From NCBI GenBank assembly GCA_023079485.1, contig CM041092.1, forward strand, positions 14,831,127-14,895,126: a stretch of DNA of 64,000 nucleotides, written 5' to 3'. The DNA is from Archilochus colubris (taxonomy: Eukaryota > Chordata > Aves > Apodiformes > Trochilidae). A program made the position numbers and the translations under genes. Below, one piece after another: positions 35,353-49,400 of this stretch (positions within the stretch are counted from its first letter, which is position 1; every line of letters begins with the position of its first letter). The notes under the pieces are model-generated. The model was not told where the DNA came from, searched no databases, and saw only the letters and a program-made list of their open reading frames with translations.

Positions 35353-38300
35353 CTGTAACTTTTCTTTTCCTACCTGTTTCTGTGCATTGCACCTTCTCTA
35401 TGTGTTCCTCTGCCTCCTTCATGTGCACTACATACAGAGCACTTCTGTATTTGGCTACGGGTTTTAGGATCTCCATTCAGCTTTGCTTACTTACTCTTAT
35501 TTTGCCTTTTTGGTGGTTTCCTGTTCCAGCCATATGACTGCTCCCTCCAGCCTGTATTGCTGCTGTGCTTAATTTTCAGCACTTAACTTCAGCTTCAGTC
35601 AGCACTGTCTGCTGCACTTCCAGAACTGGGGGGCAAACCCACTGGCTGCAGGAAACTGTGATCTAATTTTAAGTCCTGGAGGAACTGAGACCTCTCAAAA
35701 CCTTCTGAAGAATGGCTTTTCAAAACTGACATCTCCAGAAGAGTATCAAGGAGGCTTCAAACCACCACTCTTTGGGGAGTTATCTATTTCTGCAGTGCTA
35801 AAGGTATGCCTCTTGCCAATTTGTCTCTACTGCAAAGATGCTCCGTTACAGTTTTTAACATTGTTCCTGCTGTACAGCTAATCCCTGCTTTCTGGGGGCT
35901 GTGCCAGCCAGTGATAACCTTATTATTTCTCCCTGAATTTTCTTGTGACCACTCGTTCCTGAAAATCATTCTTGCTGATAAGGTGAGAGCTCACATTATG
36001 GTGCTGCTATATGGACAGTTCTGGTGTTAGTATATGTATTTAATACATGTCCAGAAATTTCTGTTAAATCATGAACCAAGGCTGGTAGTTTTACTGTGCT
36101 GCTGAATTTTTAGCTTGTGCAGGTTGTTGGGTTGTTGGGGTTTCTCCAGTTAGAATCTGCTAAAAAATATTTCAGGAGTTTGTGTGTTTATTAATAATTT
36201 AGTGGCACAGAGAGTGCCATAAGAGCTTTCCTGAGGTTTTCAAATGATCATGAAGTGTTGCTGCTTTTTTTCAGCTGAGTGATACGTAATGTAGAGAGGC
36301 AATATCCACAGAGATGGGTCAGTATTGGCAGAGATATAGATGCTGGCAGGGCAACAGCATCTCTGTGGATGATTTTGAAGATGCTCCTTTTGGACTGGGC
36401 CCCAGTCAGTGGCAAAAGCTGTGTTTAGCCTGCGTGTTCTGTGTGCAAGCTCCCGTGGCCCAAGGCTTCATTACTTTCCTTGCAGAATTAACAGAGAAGG
36501 TATTCTTCACCCACAGGCCTGAGAGTAGGTGTTGTCAGATGCTGTGTGTGAAAATGTGAGATCTGAAGAAAATATAGTTGAGGCAGGTTAGTTGTGCTGT
36601 TCTCTTACCTCCTTACTGTCCTAGTCAGGAGGGTAAAGGATTTTCTAGCAATATTGAACTCTCAAATCAAAATCTTTGCTCTACCTTATTCCTCTTGGTT
36701 GTTAATCTTGAATCTTAGTGTTTACAGATAAAAATGTGCTTTTTTCTATAAGTGTAATATCCACTGGGAAAACAGCTGGAAACTACATGTGTCAGGTGAC
36801 TATTACATACCAACTTGGAGCTTCATTTGCTGGGACATTCTCATCCTCCTTGGCAGACAACACACCACCCTTTAGGCCACCAGCTACTTAGAAAAGAGCC
36901 CCTTTACTATGAGGACAGTGTCTGACTGACTCCACTATAAATTAACTCTCCATTTTGCCTTCCAGGAGAGATATAGTAGGAAGGTGCAGGAGTTGGACTG
37001 AAAAAAGATTACATCATCTGCAGTAGAGGAGAGCTCTACATTGCTATGGGCTCTGCCACAAGTACTCCACACCTTATATTCCATGTTCTCATTTCCCACC
37101 TTCTTGCAGAGTGCCTCTTCATGTGGTGGATGGGTCCTGTTGGGTAGAGATGGGTGTAGTTTCTATAGTCAGCTGAGATGGCTGAAGAATGCTGCTGCTT
37201 TGTTGCAGGTCTGGGGCTTTTCTTGCCAGAGGGTTGTCCTTCCCATCAGCAGCTCTGTTGTAGAAAGGATGTGGGTGGTGCAACGTAGCTCATGGCTTTG
37301 CAGAGCCAACCAGGTGAGTTCAGTCACCTCTGCTGATGGCTGACTGGCTCTGAGGGATGCTCACTGTCCTGTCCCACCAGCTCAACCATAAGGCAAGCAG
37401 CAGTGTCTTAGACTAGTACTTAAATAGTGCAAGATACTGGCTGAGCTGGGGCCTTGAGTAGAAAGCTAACTGGGGCTTGGAGTGTGGTGCCTGTAGCTCT
37501 GTCTGAATCATTGTGGAAGAGCTGCATTTATCTGGTGACAGCTCCTCTTCCAGCTGTTCTTTGGAGCTGAACTCTGCTCCCTGGGCTAAGGCAAGTCATG
37601 CAGCTTTGCACTTTTAGCCATACAGTTTGTATGACAAATAAGTGATTTTTATAGCTCAAATAAGATCAAGCATAGATGATCTTTTAATGAAGTGATCTTT
37701 GTGCCTGATTGTATTAACATCACAGGGAGACAAATGCACTTGAGCTGTGAAGAGCCCCCCCTGCAGCTATAACTAGATGAATAAAGAGGTTCATATTGAT
37801 CTGTAGATCAGCAGGAGGAAGGGAAGAGCATCACCCATGTAAGCTCTTGAGAACAAAAGCTAGTGCAGGCTGCAGAGAAGTCAACTTAGGATCTTGATCC
37901 TAAAGCAAAAGCTTCAGCCAGCAGAAGAGAGAGTCTTGAGCTCACTCTATGCCACCCAGGCTGTTGGGGTCACCATGCTGACTGAAAGGAGCTCTTTCTG
38001 AATTTCTGTAGTGCAGTTCAGAGAGCACTTGCACTTGGTTGCTCAAGCAATGAGCAAGGTGCTAATCCTGGTCTAAGCAAACTTTATGTAGGACCTTATT
38101 TGTTGGCACCATTTCAGCTTGGGCACAACTCAGTGGTACAAGCAACAATTGGGGATCTGTAAAATCCAGGTCTAAACACAGCTTCAGAACTGTTCTTCTG
38201 GGCAACTGTTTACTCGGTCTGTGCCTATCAGAGGAAGAAAGGTGCAGCCTTCAAGTAGGGCCCTTAGGCTGGCAAACAGAAGTCTTATCCCTGCTACGTA

Positions 38301-41300
38301 TTTATGTGAACTGACTCTGCACACTTGAGCTGGGCAAGTCAAAGCAAGTGGGGAAGTGACATTGGTGACAGATCTTCCCGTGTGCCACTGGTGCAGAGGT
38401 GTACCTGGCCTAACACCACATATAGCAACAAAGCCCAAAAGGAATGTAAAAGGCAAGAAACTGGTCCACCTCTAGAGCCTGTAGTCTGAAGTTCTGGTGT
38501 TTAGCAGTGGGCTTTGCTCTACCAGCAAGTGCTTTTCAGTGCTAGTTTCTCAGAAAAAAAGCCTTGTGCCCTCAGGGGTGCAAATGATGCAAAAATCTTG
38601 CACTGCAGGGTTGGAGAGAAGGTGGAGAAAGTGTGAGAGGCTGAGGATGAGCATAACAAGAGATACTACAGGGCAGATCCTGGATGACTCCAAAAATACT
38701 TACGCTGCTCCTGGTATCAGAATGTGTCTCTGTGGGTTCAAAATGTGCCTGTGTTGAGACTTGCATTGTCCTGTCACCTTCTGTCAAAATCCAGCCTTCA
38801 GTAGCTCTCCAATCTAATCTTTTGAGCCTAGTATAAGCCGAACTTTTCTACCAATTCATCTTGTTGCTGCTGTCTGAGCACATACAGTGTTGATGGCATG
38901 GCAAATTCTCATGACATGCACTTTGAATGTAGGCATGTCTTGCTGTCTCCCTTGTTAAATACAGTCTGTAGCAGTGAGAGCTGGTTGACACAGCCAGAGG
39001 AATTTTTATTTTAATCACATGTGTTTGTCTGTAGTAACACCTTTAAATTTTGATTCACTTTGCCGACAGTGTTTGAAATGTAGACAATCTGTTTTTAATT
39101 GGCACCGTGTTTCTTGTGATGATCTCATTGCACTTTGATGGACTGGTAGTAACCTTTTTCCCCTGGTTTTGAGATTTGTAATACATAGTTGAGTGATGTG
39201 CTTCAGGTTCCATAATTAAAAGCAGCCATGGCAGCAGACATGGAGAGATCTCTTACAGTTTAGATAAAAAAACTGAGGAAATGGATGGATTTTCCCATGC
39301 ATTTTTTGTCCAGTGCTATGGATAGCTTTCTGGGAAATCAGTGATTAGCCAAAGGAGCTAATGGGTGTGTGAGAAGTCAGAACAACTGGTCCAAATGTTG
39401 CTTCTGAGGTTAAAAATCCATGGCTGTGAAAAAACTTCTTTGCCTGCTTGAACATGGAAGAAAGAGGATGGGAGGTATTAAATGGCTTATTTTGCTTTAG
39501 ATCTCTTGGATAAGATAGAATAATAGTTTCATCCCCTTCCCTGGCATGGATTGGCTGAGGCAAACTTTTGAACTTGGGGAAAAGGCAACTTTTCCCCCAC
39601 ATTATCTGTGGAGAAAGAAAAAGTATCTCACTTTTGTTCAAGGTAGGTTCACTGATCCTTTGTAAAACCTCTTAAGAGGAGTGATGTGTTAGCAGAAGCC
39701 AACATGTACACAGCCCTTTTCTTTCAGAAAAGATGCAGCAGTTAAAAAGCAAGAAGTACAGAAAGCCCCTATTGCTTCCTGCCCAGGACACTCCAGTGTG
39801 TGGATGCTCCCTAGTGACTGCTGTAGCCCAATGTGTAGGGAGTTGCTGTCTTGTGCAGCAGCCTGTGATGCAAACATATTTCCTTCCAACTGGGCCTGCC
39901 CTCCATTGATTGCTTTTTTAGATTTCTAAAAGAACATTTCCAAAACTATCAAATTAATATAATAATCTATTTATGCTTAATTCTGTAGGAGCTTGCAAGA
40001 GGGCTCCAGACACAAGTACTTCAGTGCAAGAGGCTGTTTGTGTGCTCTTTGCTGTCTGCCACAGCTTGGCTGATGGAGGTGGTGTGGGAATGTGTCAGCA
40101 GAGTCGGTGTTGCTCTTTGCCTGCTGAATCAAAGCATATGAAAGCAGATCAAAAATCTTGTGTTCTAACAGGCATGTTTTATGTGCTGGTAGTTAATTGA
40201 TGAGACTTCTGGGTTCTCCTTTTAGTTTTTCATGCAAGTTTTCCCTCTGCCCCCAGAGGTACCTGGTTCAGGTCAATGGTGTGAACAGAGCTTTGAGCAG
40301 GACTTCACCTTTTTAGTGCTGCTCCACAGATGAGCTTGTTCACCCTTGCTGATACGCCCTTCACTTTGTTCAGTCTTTGTGCAGGAGGGATGCTGACTCT
40401 AGTCCTCGTTTTTTTTGTTCCTTCAGTTTTCATTTGTTTGAGAATAACTTACTTCAGTTCATGAGGCCTTTGGTGCATTCAACACGTCTTTTATGCTTTC
40501 TTGGACAGCCACCTTTTCCTTTCTGTTCTTCAGAAGTGATATTTGTCCAGAGATAAGCTGTAAAAGAGCTGTGAAAATGCAGTGTTAAGTTAAGTACATG
40601 ATATGGGTAGGTGCAAGGAAAGTGTAATAGTTTTATTGGAGAGGAAGTTCTCAAAAGATGTACCATATACATAGATTAGGGGAAAAACAGTTCAAGTCTG
40701 AGTTGGGTCTGAAACAAAAATATTAGCTCTAATTCCCTCAAACCTAGATGGTGTTTCGGTCTCCTATACCGAGTTCTTACCAGCTGAACTGGGCCAAATG
40801 TATTGCTCAGCTCCAGACATGTCGGAATAGTTTGAAATATCACCTGTGATCTCAGACCAATATTAAAATGCTAGGAGTGATGTGTTGCAATTTTGACTTC
40901 AATTTTTTCTGGTTTATATACCTATACCATTTCACTGATTCCAACAGAGAGATGCTTATTTTGTATATTCTTGTGGATAAAATAATTTCAGCTGCATATG
41001 CAGATGCATCCATTAGTCTGTGACAAAAATAAGGAAGCTACACTGCAGTAGCTGGTTAGCCAACTCAAGAACTCCATAGCTTCAGAGAAGAGTTGTGTTT
41101 GGTTTCCCACTCTTCCTCCTCTAACAGCTTCTAAAGGTATAAGCAAGAGACTTTCCTGACATTAAGAACTGAGAATGTAACTAACAGGTGTCTTATGTGA
41201 CAGCCTAATCAGTTCTCCTCTTGACTGTCCATGACAGTATTTCTATGTAAGTGGAAGTATTAGCTTATAAAATAGCAGTTAGAAAGTGATCATGGGTTTT

Positions 41301-44300
41301 TGGATTAACGCTTCTAGTACGTGAGTGTGGAGGAATAGGACAGAAGTGCAGTAGAGAATTGCTAATTCAATATGACACATGTTCTGCAGTGAAGCATGTT
41401 GCACCAAGTGCTTCTCTAACACCTGGTGTTTAAAATATAGAAAGTGTATGGAAATAACATTGGGGCTTACCTTGAACTGACAGTTGTAAGAAAGAAATTT
41501 GAAGCTAAAATTATAACCACATCCTCATCTTAGTTTGCAATGCCAAATACTGCATGGAGCTTGGAGCAACAGTTCTTGCAGTATGCTGCAAGATTTTAAT
41601 GTTTAAAAAACTTGTTTCTTCTAACCTGAATTTTTGGAGGGAGCTGTGGCTTTAGCATTAAAAGTCAATATGTGAAATGGCCTTAAACCTGAAACTGGGA
41701 CAGAAAATCCCTGTCCTTGGAGAGCAGCTTCTCAGTACCCTTTCTAAATCTGCAGACTTTTAGGACTGGGCAACAGGGAAAGGGCTTTTGGAGAGTAAGA
41801 CAATGTGTAATATTTGGAACTGATAGAAAGCAAACACGTGTGAGAAAAACCCACACCCCTGCCTTATCCTTTTCCCTCTGTGTTTTTAGGTACTCTTTAG
41901 TTGAGTTGCTGGTGGAGTCAGCAAATCTGACCCAAATCTTGGGTTGAATTATGGATTCACTCCACAGTGGATGCACATGTCTGTACATATCTGTCACATC
42001 AACTGCTCTGCAGAGATGTGCTGTGTTACCCGCTTCCAGAAGATGGCTTAAATTGCACTGGCAAAGCATTAGCCTCCTCTCTCCCCTTGGGCTCAGGGGA
42101 GTGTGATGCTATGAACAGATACTTGCATGGCTCTGACCTAGTTGGCTGCAAGATGCCTAGGGCACACCTGCATGGTTCTGTACTGCCTGAAACAGGCCTG
42201 CCTTGAGGCAGCTGGTGCTCACCTGAACAATAGCAGCTCCTCATGTCTTTCAGTTACTCTTCAAAAAATTTAATTCTTGAACATCTGGTCTGTCCTAATT
42301 TTTCTTCCATTCTTCTCCTGGGAAATCTAGGTATGTATATGGCATCTGCCTCCCATCCTCCTTTGTTTAGACACAGACAAAGGGTTATTAGTATTTGCAA
42401 GTGGCCACTTCATCTGTTGCAAAGTGCCTTCCTACTATCCACATTTCAGGTTCATTGCTTTCCTTGACTAGTTTCCATTCCTTTTTTAACTGGCAAAGGG
42501 CTCTGTTGTTAATTACACTTGCATATTAAATGTTCCTTTCCATACTGAACCCTTTTACAAGACCTGAAGAACAAGCTTCTATAATTTGAAATGGGAGCCC
42601 TGTAAAGAAACCATTTCTTTTGTCCTCTCCTTTACTTACCCTGTTTTGCCCTTTTCATGCATGGCTCCTTCTTAATGGCTGAACTAAAGACCTAGCAATA
42701 AGCCATACACACAGTCTATAATTACTCTCTCTCTACTGTTATTGTAGAGCAATGACCTCTGTATTTATTTCAACATGTCTAAACTTACTGTTTCCTGTCC
42801 ATTCTGGCATCGTGCTCAGCTGAGGTTGCTGCTGCAGAGAGGATTCTCCTCTTGTCCTCAGGAGCCAGGCAGTGTTTAATGGGAACTCAGCTGTCATGCT
42901 TCAACATGCTGATGCCTGCAATTGACTGGCAGGCAGTGGGATTGTTGTATTATGGTCATATTTACTAATCACTGCTGATAATTGTTATTAATCATTGTCT
43001 TGGATCTGTAGTATGAAGGAGCTTTAGCTCCTCAATTGTAGCTGCTCAAGGTGAAATTCAAGAGCTACTTAACAATGCATGAGTAGGATAAAATGGGAAG
43101 AAAGGCTTTTTTTTTTTTTCCCATCTCTCTGGAAAAGCAGCACCTTGTGCTGGAAAGTCTCCAATCTACATGTTTGAGCTGTACGGGCTTTGAAGAAGGT
43201 CTGATGTCCTCTAGCTGTTTGTTGCAAAAGAATATGGTCTTTCATAATGTTCTCTCAAAATCCCATTGTGTCCCAGCTGAGCTTAGCTTGCAAGGCTGAT
43301 GTTCAGACTTGACAAAGTGCAAAAAATGAAAAGCACTAATTCCTCCCCTGCCTCCTGGCTATGGCAAATTTTCCCTTCAGTACATCATCATCAACAAATT
43401 CCACTCTTAAATGGTTGTGCACTTGGGCTTTCCCTTCTTCCTGCCCTGAAAAGCCGTTCTGGAGTCCAGGATGTCTCACAGTAGGATGTCCTTTGATCAG
43501 TTTAATATTGTGTTTCTCATGCCCTGCCTTTGCATCTGACCCCCACAGGCTGTCTGCTTCCTGTCTTTCCTGGACCTGCCCACTGGGGGACTTGACATGC
43601 CACCACTTTCTGGGCAGCTGCTGTTGCTTTTTGTCATTCTTTGAATGATGAACAGGGAAAGCATTGGAAGTTCAGCTCTGCATTGCTTTTCCAAAATCCT
43701 GCTTCATGAGGACAGGTTACAACTGGCCCAAGGACAAGAGATATCCAAAATTTTAAAATTTAACCCATTCATTACAGCTCAGAGAGTTTGGACAAAGGCC
43801 TTCTTCTCCAAAATAAAATGTCTCCTTAACAATCTTCTCTGTAGCTCATGTTCTTTGCTAAGACTGCCCCTTCCTCTGACCTTGAGAGGAAGGACAGGGA
43901 AAGAGGAGATTAAGCAAGAAGTTAAAATTGCTAGGCCCCAGGTCCCACTGTTTTATTAATGCATCATGTTGGGGATGCTTCAAACTACATAATCTGATAT
44001 GCTGCCTCTGTTCTGAAGCTGTTCAAAGTGGTCTTTTCTGCCAACTCAGTCAGTGATGCTCTTAGATTTATTGAGGACTTCGGCAATTAACTGCTTTCTG
44101 ACAGGAGAAGGGCCTCACTGTTGTCTGTCAGCATTTTAATTAATCAAAGTGGCAGATGGGTAGTATCAGCCTCAAATGCTGGTGTAATTAACTCATTCAT
44201 TATCATGCTCTCTTGCTCTGTGATGGTTTATAAGGGACATCTTTAATCTAGCTGCCATCATGCTGTCCCCATAGCAGGAGTTAAATTATTTTCATCAGTC

Positions 44301-45904
44301 TTCACCATAATTACCCTGTATCCAGGTTACCATTAGGGAAAATGCTAATTTTCGCCAATAAATATGTAGGACCTCCTTGGCTTCAGTCATAGGAGTACTG
44401 TTTGACCTGCAAAGATGACTTGATTGTGGCCAGTGAGATTAAAATTCCCTTTGAGAGTCTCTGGAATTTCTTTGTCACACACCTATAGCCTCCAGAAACA
44501 TCCTGTCCTGAACTGTTTTGCCTCACAAGTCTTTGTGCTGCGTCAAGATGGAAATGGCATAAACTGTCACATGTTTCATAGACCAAAAGCAGACTTCTTA
44601 CCTTGGAAAAATAAAAGAACACACCTTCTTAGGCCCTCAAAACGGGATGTGCAAATTGCTGCAGAAGGGTTTTGCTTGCAGCTGACCAAATCCTTGCTGG
44701 GAATAATGCCACTTTAGGGGGAGTTTCTTGGGTCTTTCCGAACCAAAGTGTCCTACCAAAGTGGTTTGAGACATATCTTCCATTATGAATGTATGCCCGG
44801 GAAACATTCCCAGGCACTGGAATTGCCTCAATAAGTTTTTAGTATGGCTTTTGAGATGCTTTTGGCTCAGTCTCCATGAGAGTACCCAGCATGGTTCAGG
44901 AATTATCACAGGTCAAGAGCAATAGATCATCCATCCTTAATGTGATGTCAAGAAGGCCATGTAAGAAGTTTACATCTCTGACTGCTGTTTAAGACTCTAC
45001 CACTGCCTGCATGGTTGCTTTCAAAATGTTTTATAGGATCACAAAACCCATTAAGATTTTGAGTAAAATCCTTGGCCAAACCAATACTGTGGCTTTATTA
45101 GTCAAAAGGCTTGGTAAAAGAACAGCTGGGTTTTCTTAATTAAGATTGTCTTTTCCTGGCAGATTAGTTACCCAGAATTCATTCGAAATCTCTGGTTCCA
45201 TGGATGTTATTGATCCAGCCAGGCTGCTAGTTTGAGCTTCCAGGGATCTGTCTGTGATCCTTCTTCTGTGGGAATTTGGGGAGGGAGGGGAGGAGGGAGC
45301 TGGCTGCTAGTTACTAATAGAATTTGGAACAGGTTTTATTTTTCTCCTAGGTGATTAAGTCAAAATACTAGACAGCTGCATAATCTCAGGCATCTCAGTA
45401 ACAGCAGCAAACACCACCACCACAAACCCAGAGGAACGCGTGAGGAAAGCATAAAGATAGAAGCCAAAGGCAATGGTGGATTTTTTCTGGAGAGGAAAAG
45501 TGGTGGGATTTTTTTTTTTTTACGTGTTTGGAAATGAACTGCTTAAAAATATACTGTGAATGTATTAAAGGCCTCCTGGGCCATAGTTTTAGTGTAACAT
45601 GATGGGTTCAAATCAAGACCAGGACAAAGAACAGGATTGCTAATCCCCTTTGATGATATCTGTATTAAATATAGGGGTGATCCTGCCATATTTGCCAGTG
45701 CCTGTGAGGTCAGGCCCAGTGGGCCACCTGTTGGTGGGTATGGAGTGCTGAGGGGAAGCCAATGACATCTGCCCCTGATGTCATTAAGTCACTAAGACTT
45801 GGCTTTCCAGAAGGGGAGACAGATGGACTGCAAGTGATGGGAGAAGAGCACTACTGTATGGGTAGCTGAGAAAGAGGTGTCTCCTGCGTGTGGAGCTCTC
45901 CCTG
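35353..45904. other. Intergenic, no gene seen
   Basis: 10.5 kb without a supportable gene. The longest open frames (41683-42069 minus, 44424-44717 plus) show no homology I know and no splice-consistent neighbours. A stretch at about 44110-44370, rich in TAATTA and ATCAAAG motifs, looks like a candidate conserved non-coding element. A short T run lies at 43108-43119. Confidence 0.65.
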
Positions 45905-45951
45905 TAAAATATGCAAAATATATGTAAATATGCGAAATATGTAAAATATGT
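45905..45951 (+). repeat. AT-rich AAATATG-type tandem repeat at CR1 5' junction
   Basis: Repeating aaaatatg / aaatatgtaaatatg-like units immediately before the CR1 reverse-transcriptase sequence begins. It is an imperfect short-period repeat. Confidence 0.7.
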
Positions 45952-46477
45952 GAGGCCACACCTCGAGTACTGTGTCCCGTTCTGGGCCCCTCAGTTCAGG
46001 AAGGATATCGAGGTCCTGGAGCAGGTCCAAAGGAGGGCAACCAGGCTGGTGAAGGGACTCGAGCACAGACCCTATGAGGAGAGGCTGAGGGAGCTGGGGC
46101 TGTTCAGCCTGGAGAAGAGGAGGCTCAGGGGAGACCTCATCGCTCTCTACAACTTCCTGAAAGGAGGGTGTAGCCAGGTGGGGGTTGGTCTCTTTTCCCA
46201 GGCAACTCTCAGCAAGACAAGAGGGCATGGTCTCAAGTTGTGCCAGGGGCGGTTTAGGTTAGATATTAGAAAGAATTTCTTTATGGAGGGGGTGATCAGA
46301 CACTGGAATGGGCTGCCCAGGGAAGTAGTGGATTCTCCATGCCTAGAGATATTTAAAAAGAGACTGGATGTGGCACTTAGTGCCATTGTCTAGGAACTGC
46401 AGCGGTAGTGGATCAAGGGTTGGACTCGATGATCTCTGAGGTCCCTTCCAACCCAGCCAGTTCTATGATTCTATGAA
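45945..46477 (+). mobile_element. CR1 LINE 3' portion with an open reverse-transcriptase tail
   Basis: An open frame at 45911-46393 (160 codons) contains the C-terminal part of CR1 ORF2: [56 protein letters not shown] and a lysine/arginine-rich end. The start codon lies in the AT-rich repeat before the element, so the open frame is not a native gene start. The 3' UTR follows, ending cccttccaacccagccagtt and two octamer units. It resembles the CR1 at 34908 but is better preserved. Confidence 0.95.
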
Positions 46478-49400
46478 AATATCAGGATTTTGCTGTGTGG
46501 GGTCATGAGTGATTCTCCTTCATAGGTCAGTTACTTTGGAATATGTAATGAGCATCAACAGCTTTGATTTGTTGAGCCTCTTACCTCTTTCAATCTTGCA
46601 AATATTTTAAAGCCTCAACACACCCCTGTATTCTTCTTGTTTGCTTTCTCAGTCATGCAAATGCCTTAATTAAACATTTTCAGGGATGATTTCTAATCCA
46701 GGGGCTATCCATAAGCATGAGGTTATGCTTTCCATCAGGCCAGCTGCTTTACTAGAGGCTGTTCTTGCTCCATTCTACCTAGGTACTCACCCTCTCTCTG
46801 CCTTCCCTCTTCTGTTTTCTCAGGATTTCTTCCTCCCCTCTGGTTTTAAAACAAGAAAATGAAAAAAATTCCCAAAGTTCTGAAGGATGCTTCTGATGCA
46901 AAATGTGCCCTAATGATGAGACCTCTCTGCAGTATCATGAGTCACAAATGGTGACAGTGACTTGTTGCCTTGCTGCTCAGAGAATAGTCTTTTGCCAGGC
47001 TTCATTCACAGCCTTGCAGTTTGCTATTTCAAAAATGCTGGATTTTCCTTTAGAATTAAGAAATTCAGTCCTGCGTTTTCAGGAGTTAGCATCAAGGTGA
47101 GGGCCCTAAATTTACCTAGAAAGTGATTTTTAACTTTTAGGAAAAGTTGGACAGTATTCCTTTGGGATTCTACTGTAAGAAATCTTCTGAATTAAACACC
47201 ATAAATTAATTTATCCTTTCTGCAAATCCAGAACAAAAGCAGAGAATAGGAGACAGGTTGCAAGAAACAGATGTAATGAGCTGTAGCACAATTAACAGCA
47301 CAGCTGAGATGTTTGGTGGCTGAGTCTACACCAACTGTGGATGTTAGGAGAATCTCACAAATCCCTTTATGTCCCTTCTTCCTTTTCAGTAAGATCAATG
47401 AAGAAACCAATGTTTTGAGCACCACATCTTCTATTCAGCCTGGGCAACCTAATTTACTTCCTCTGATTAATAAAGTCAGGGGACAGAGGACTGATTTGAC
47501 TGTTGGCTACTCAATACATGCAAGAGAGGGTGGGTGCTTTTTCCCTAACGTTAGAGTTGGGTGTTAGTTTAAAACAGGCACTGGAGGCCAATCAAGGATC
47601 TCACATCATATTAGACAACATGTGTAGGCAGTTTGGTGCTGAATACAATCGGAATGAATAACTGCTAGGAGGTACCTATTTTTCTTTGATGATTACTAAA
47701 GCAGCTTAGTGACAAGTGGCCTTTAGATGTATAAATTTGGGTGAGCTGTAGCTGTAGATTCCTACATTAAATATGTACAAAGTCAGGTTGAAATAGATGA
47801 CTGTAAGTGTTGCTCAGCTGATAGGAGTCATTACTGGAGACTGAGGACAGATGTAGCTTTCAGGGTCACTCCATGTCCTGTGAACAGAAACTATTCCAAA
47901 TCTGCCATCTTTAACCACCATGAAACCTTATCTGAATGGAAAGGACAAATGATTGAATGTGAAAGATGGAATTTGGTGAAATGATTTAGTCTCTATTTAC
48001 TCTGCTTATGACCTTCAAAGTGATCCATTATGCTCTGACCTGAGACTGATCCAGAGTCCCATAAGGCTTTGGGGATGCAATAAAGTTCAAAACATTCATA
48101 AACTAGAGAAAGCTGAGGGCATGTAAAAAGTATACAAAATAAGTGAGTTTATATTGTTCTGTAGCACATTAAATAACTGGTCACTGTTTACATTAAGTAA
48201 TGAGTTATCCCAGCTAAATTCAAAATGAGAGGGAAGGGAATATTTTAATTATTCTTTGTAAGATGTGCAACTCTGTGACTGTGTCTCGCCCAGATGCAAG
48301 GAGCTGCTGTTGATAATTTTGGGGGGGGTGTTAGGCCTTGTTTACAGATGTATGAGTAACTGATCATGGTAACAAACTCACGTTTCAGCTAATCTACCAT
48401 AACTGCCTGTGAACAGGCTCTTTCACCCCTGAAGAGGGGGGATAAAAAATAGCAGCATTTTTCAGTGTTTGCCTATACTCACCGTAGTTGCCTCAAGCAT
48501 TTCTCTTGCAGGAAGGGAAAGCACCATACATGAATGTTATAGTGATGTCTGGTATATTATTTTTGCTGTTTAATGCCATAAACAAATGGTAAGTGAGAGC
48601 ACTAACATGTTGTGCTGTGTACACTAAGCCACAGCATTTTGTTCAAATACTTATTTGCCCATTGATGTGTAGGCAGAAGCTGAAAGCTTGCTGTATAAGG
48701 CCCTGTGTGGAGCATGACCAGAAAGGAACAGATTTTATTGAACAGGAATGGCAGTAAACAAGCAAGGAAGGAGCAAAGTTTCACAGTGTGTATTACAGAT
48801 TGACAGAAGAGAGGAAAAGATTAACAAGACTCATTCATTTGCTTTTTTTTATTATGTATATTTTCATTAGAAAACAACCTTTAACACCCAGGAACAGTTT
48901 TCTAATAAATGTAAGCTCATGAAGAGCACTTGGAAGTTTCCATTCTGGGTTCAGGAGAATGACGGGACAGTAACACAGTTGACATGGTCATTCCTCTTAG
49001 TCAACCCCTCCCTTGTGGCTGATTGTTTCTTACATTGCAACCTTCCCTTCCCCGTGCTTCCTTCCCTGAACAAAACCACACCCCCCTCCCGACCCCACAG
49101 ACATGTCTTAGAAGTCTCAAAGAGAGTATTTCTGCATGGACACACCATTGACTCATCTAATTCCCCAGTGAACATAGTGATTTCTTCCAGGTCAGACTCA
49201 GGACACTACCAACAGACCTTGGAAATCCATGCAGAGACACTGCTTCCTCTCCTGGGCAGACCCTCTGGTAATGAAGTATCAGACCAGAGTCGTTGGGAGT
49301 ATTTTCAAAGAAAACTCACATAAGGATATGCAGGATTAGCCTACTTGGGACTCTGCCCACTGGGGATGAAGATCCAGGGAGGTGTTCTTGCCATCCCCAC

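Noticed and set aside
41683..42069. 128-codon minus-strand open frame overlapping plus-strand frames
   Set aside because: Overlapping frames on both strands with no homology; no splice context.
48919..49323. 134-codon plus-strand open frame
   Set aside because: No recognisable motif, no neighbouring exons and ordinary composition. Frames of this size are expected by chance here.
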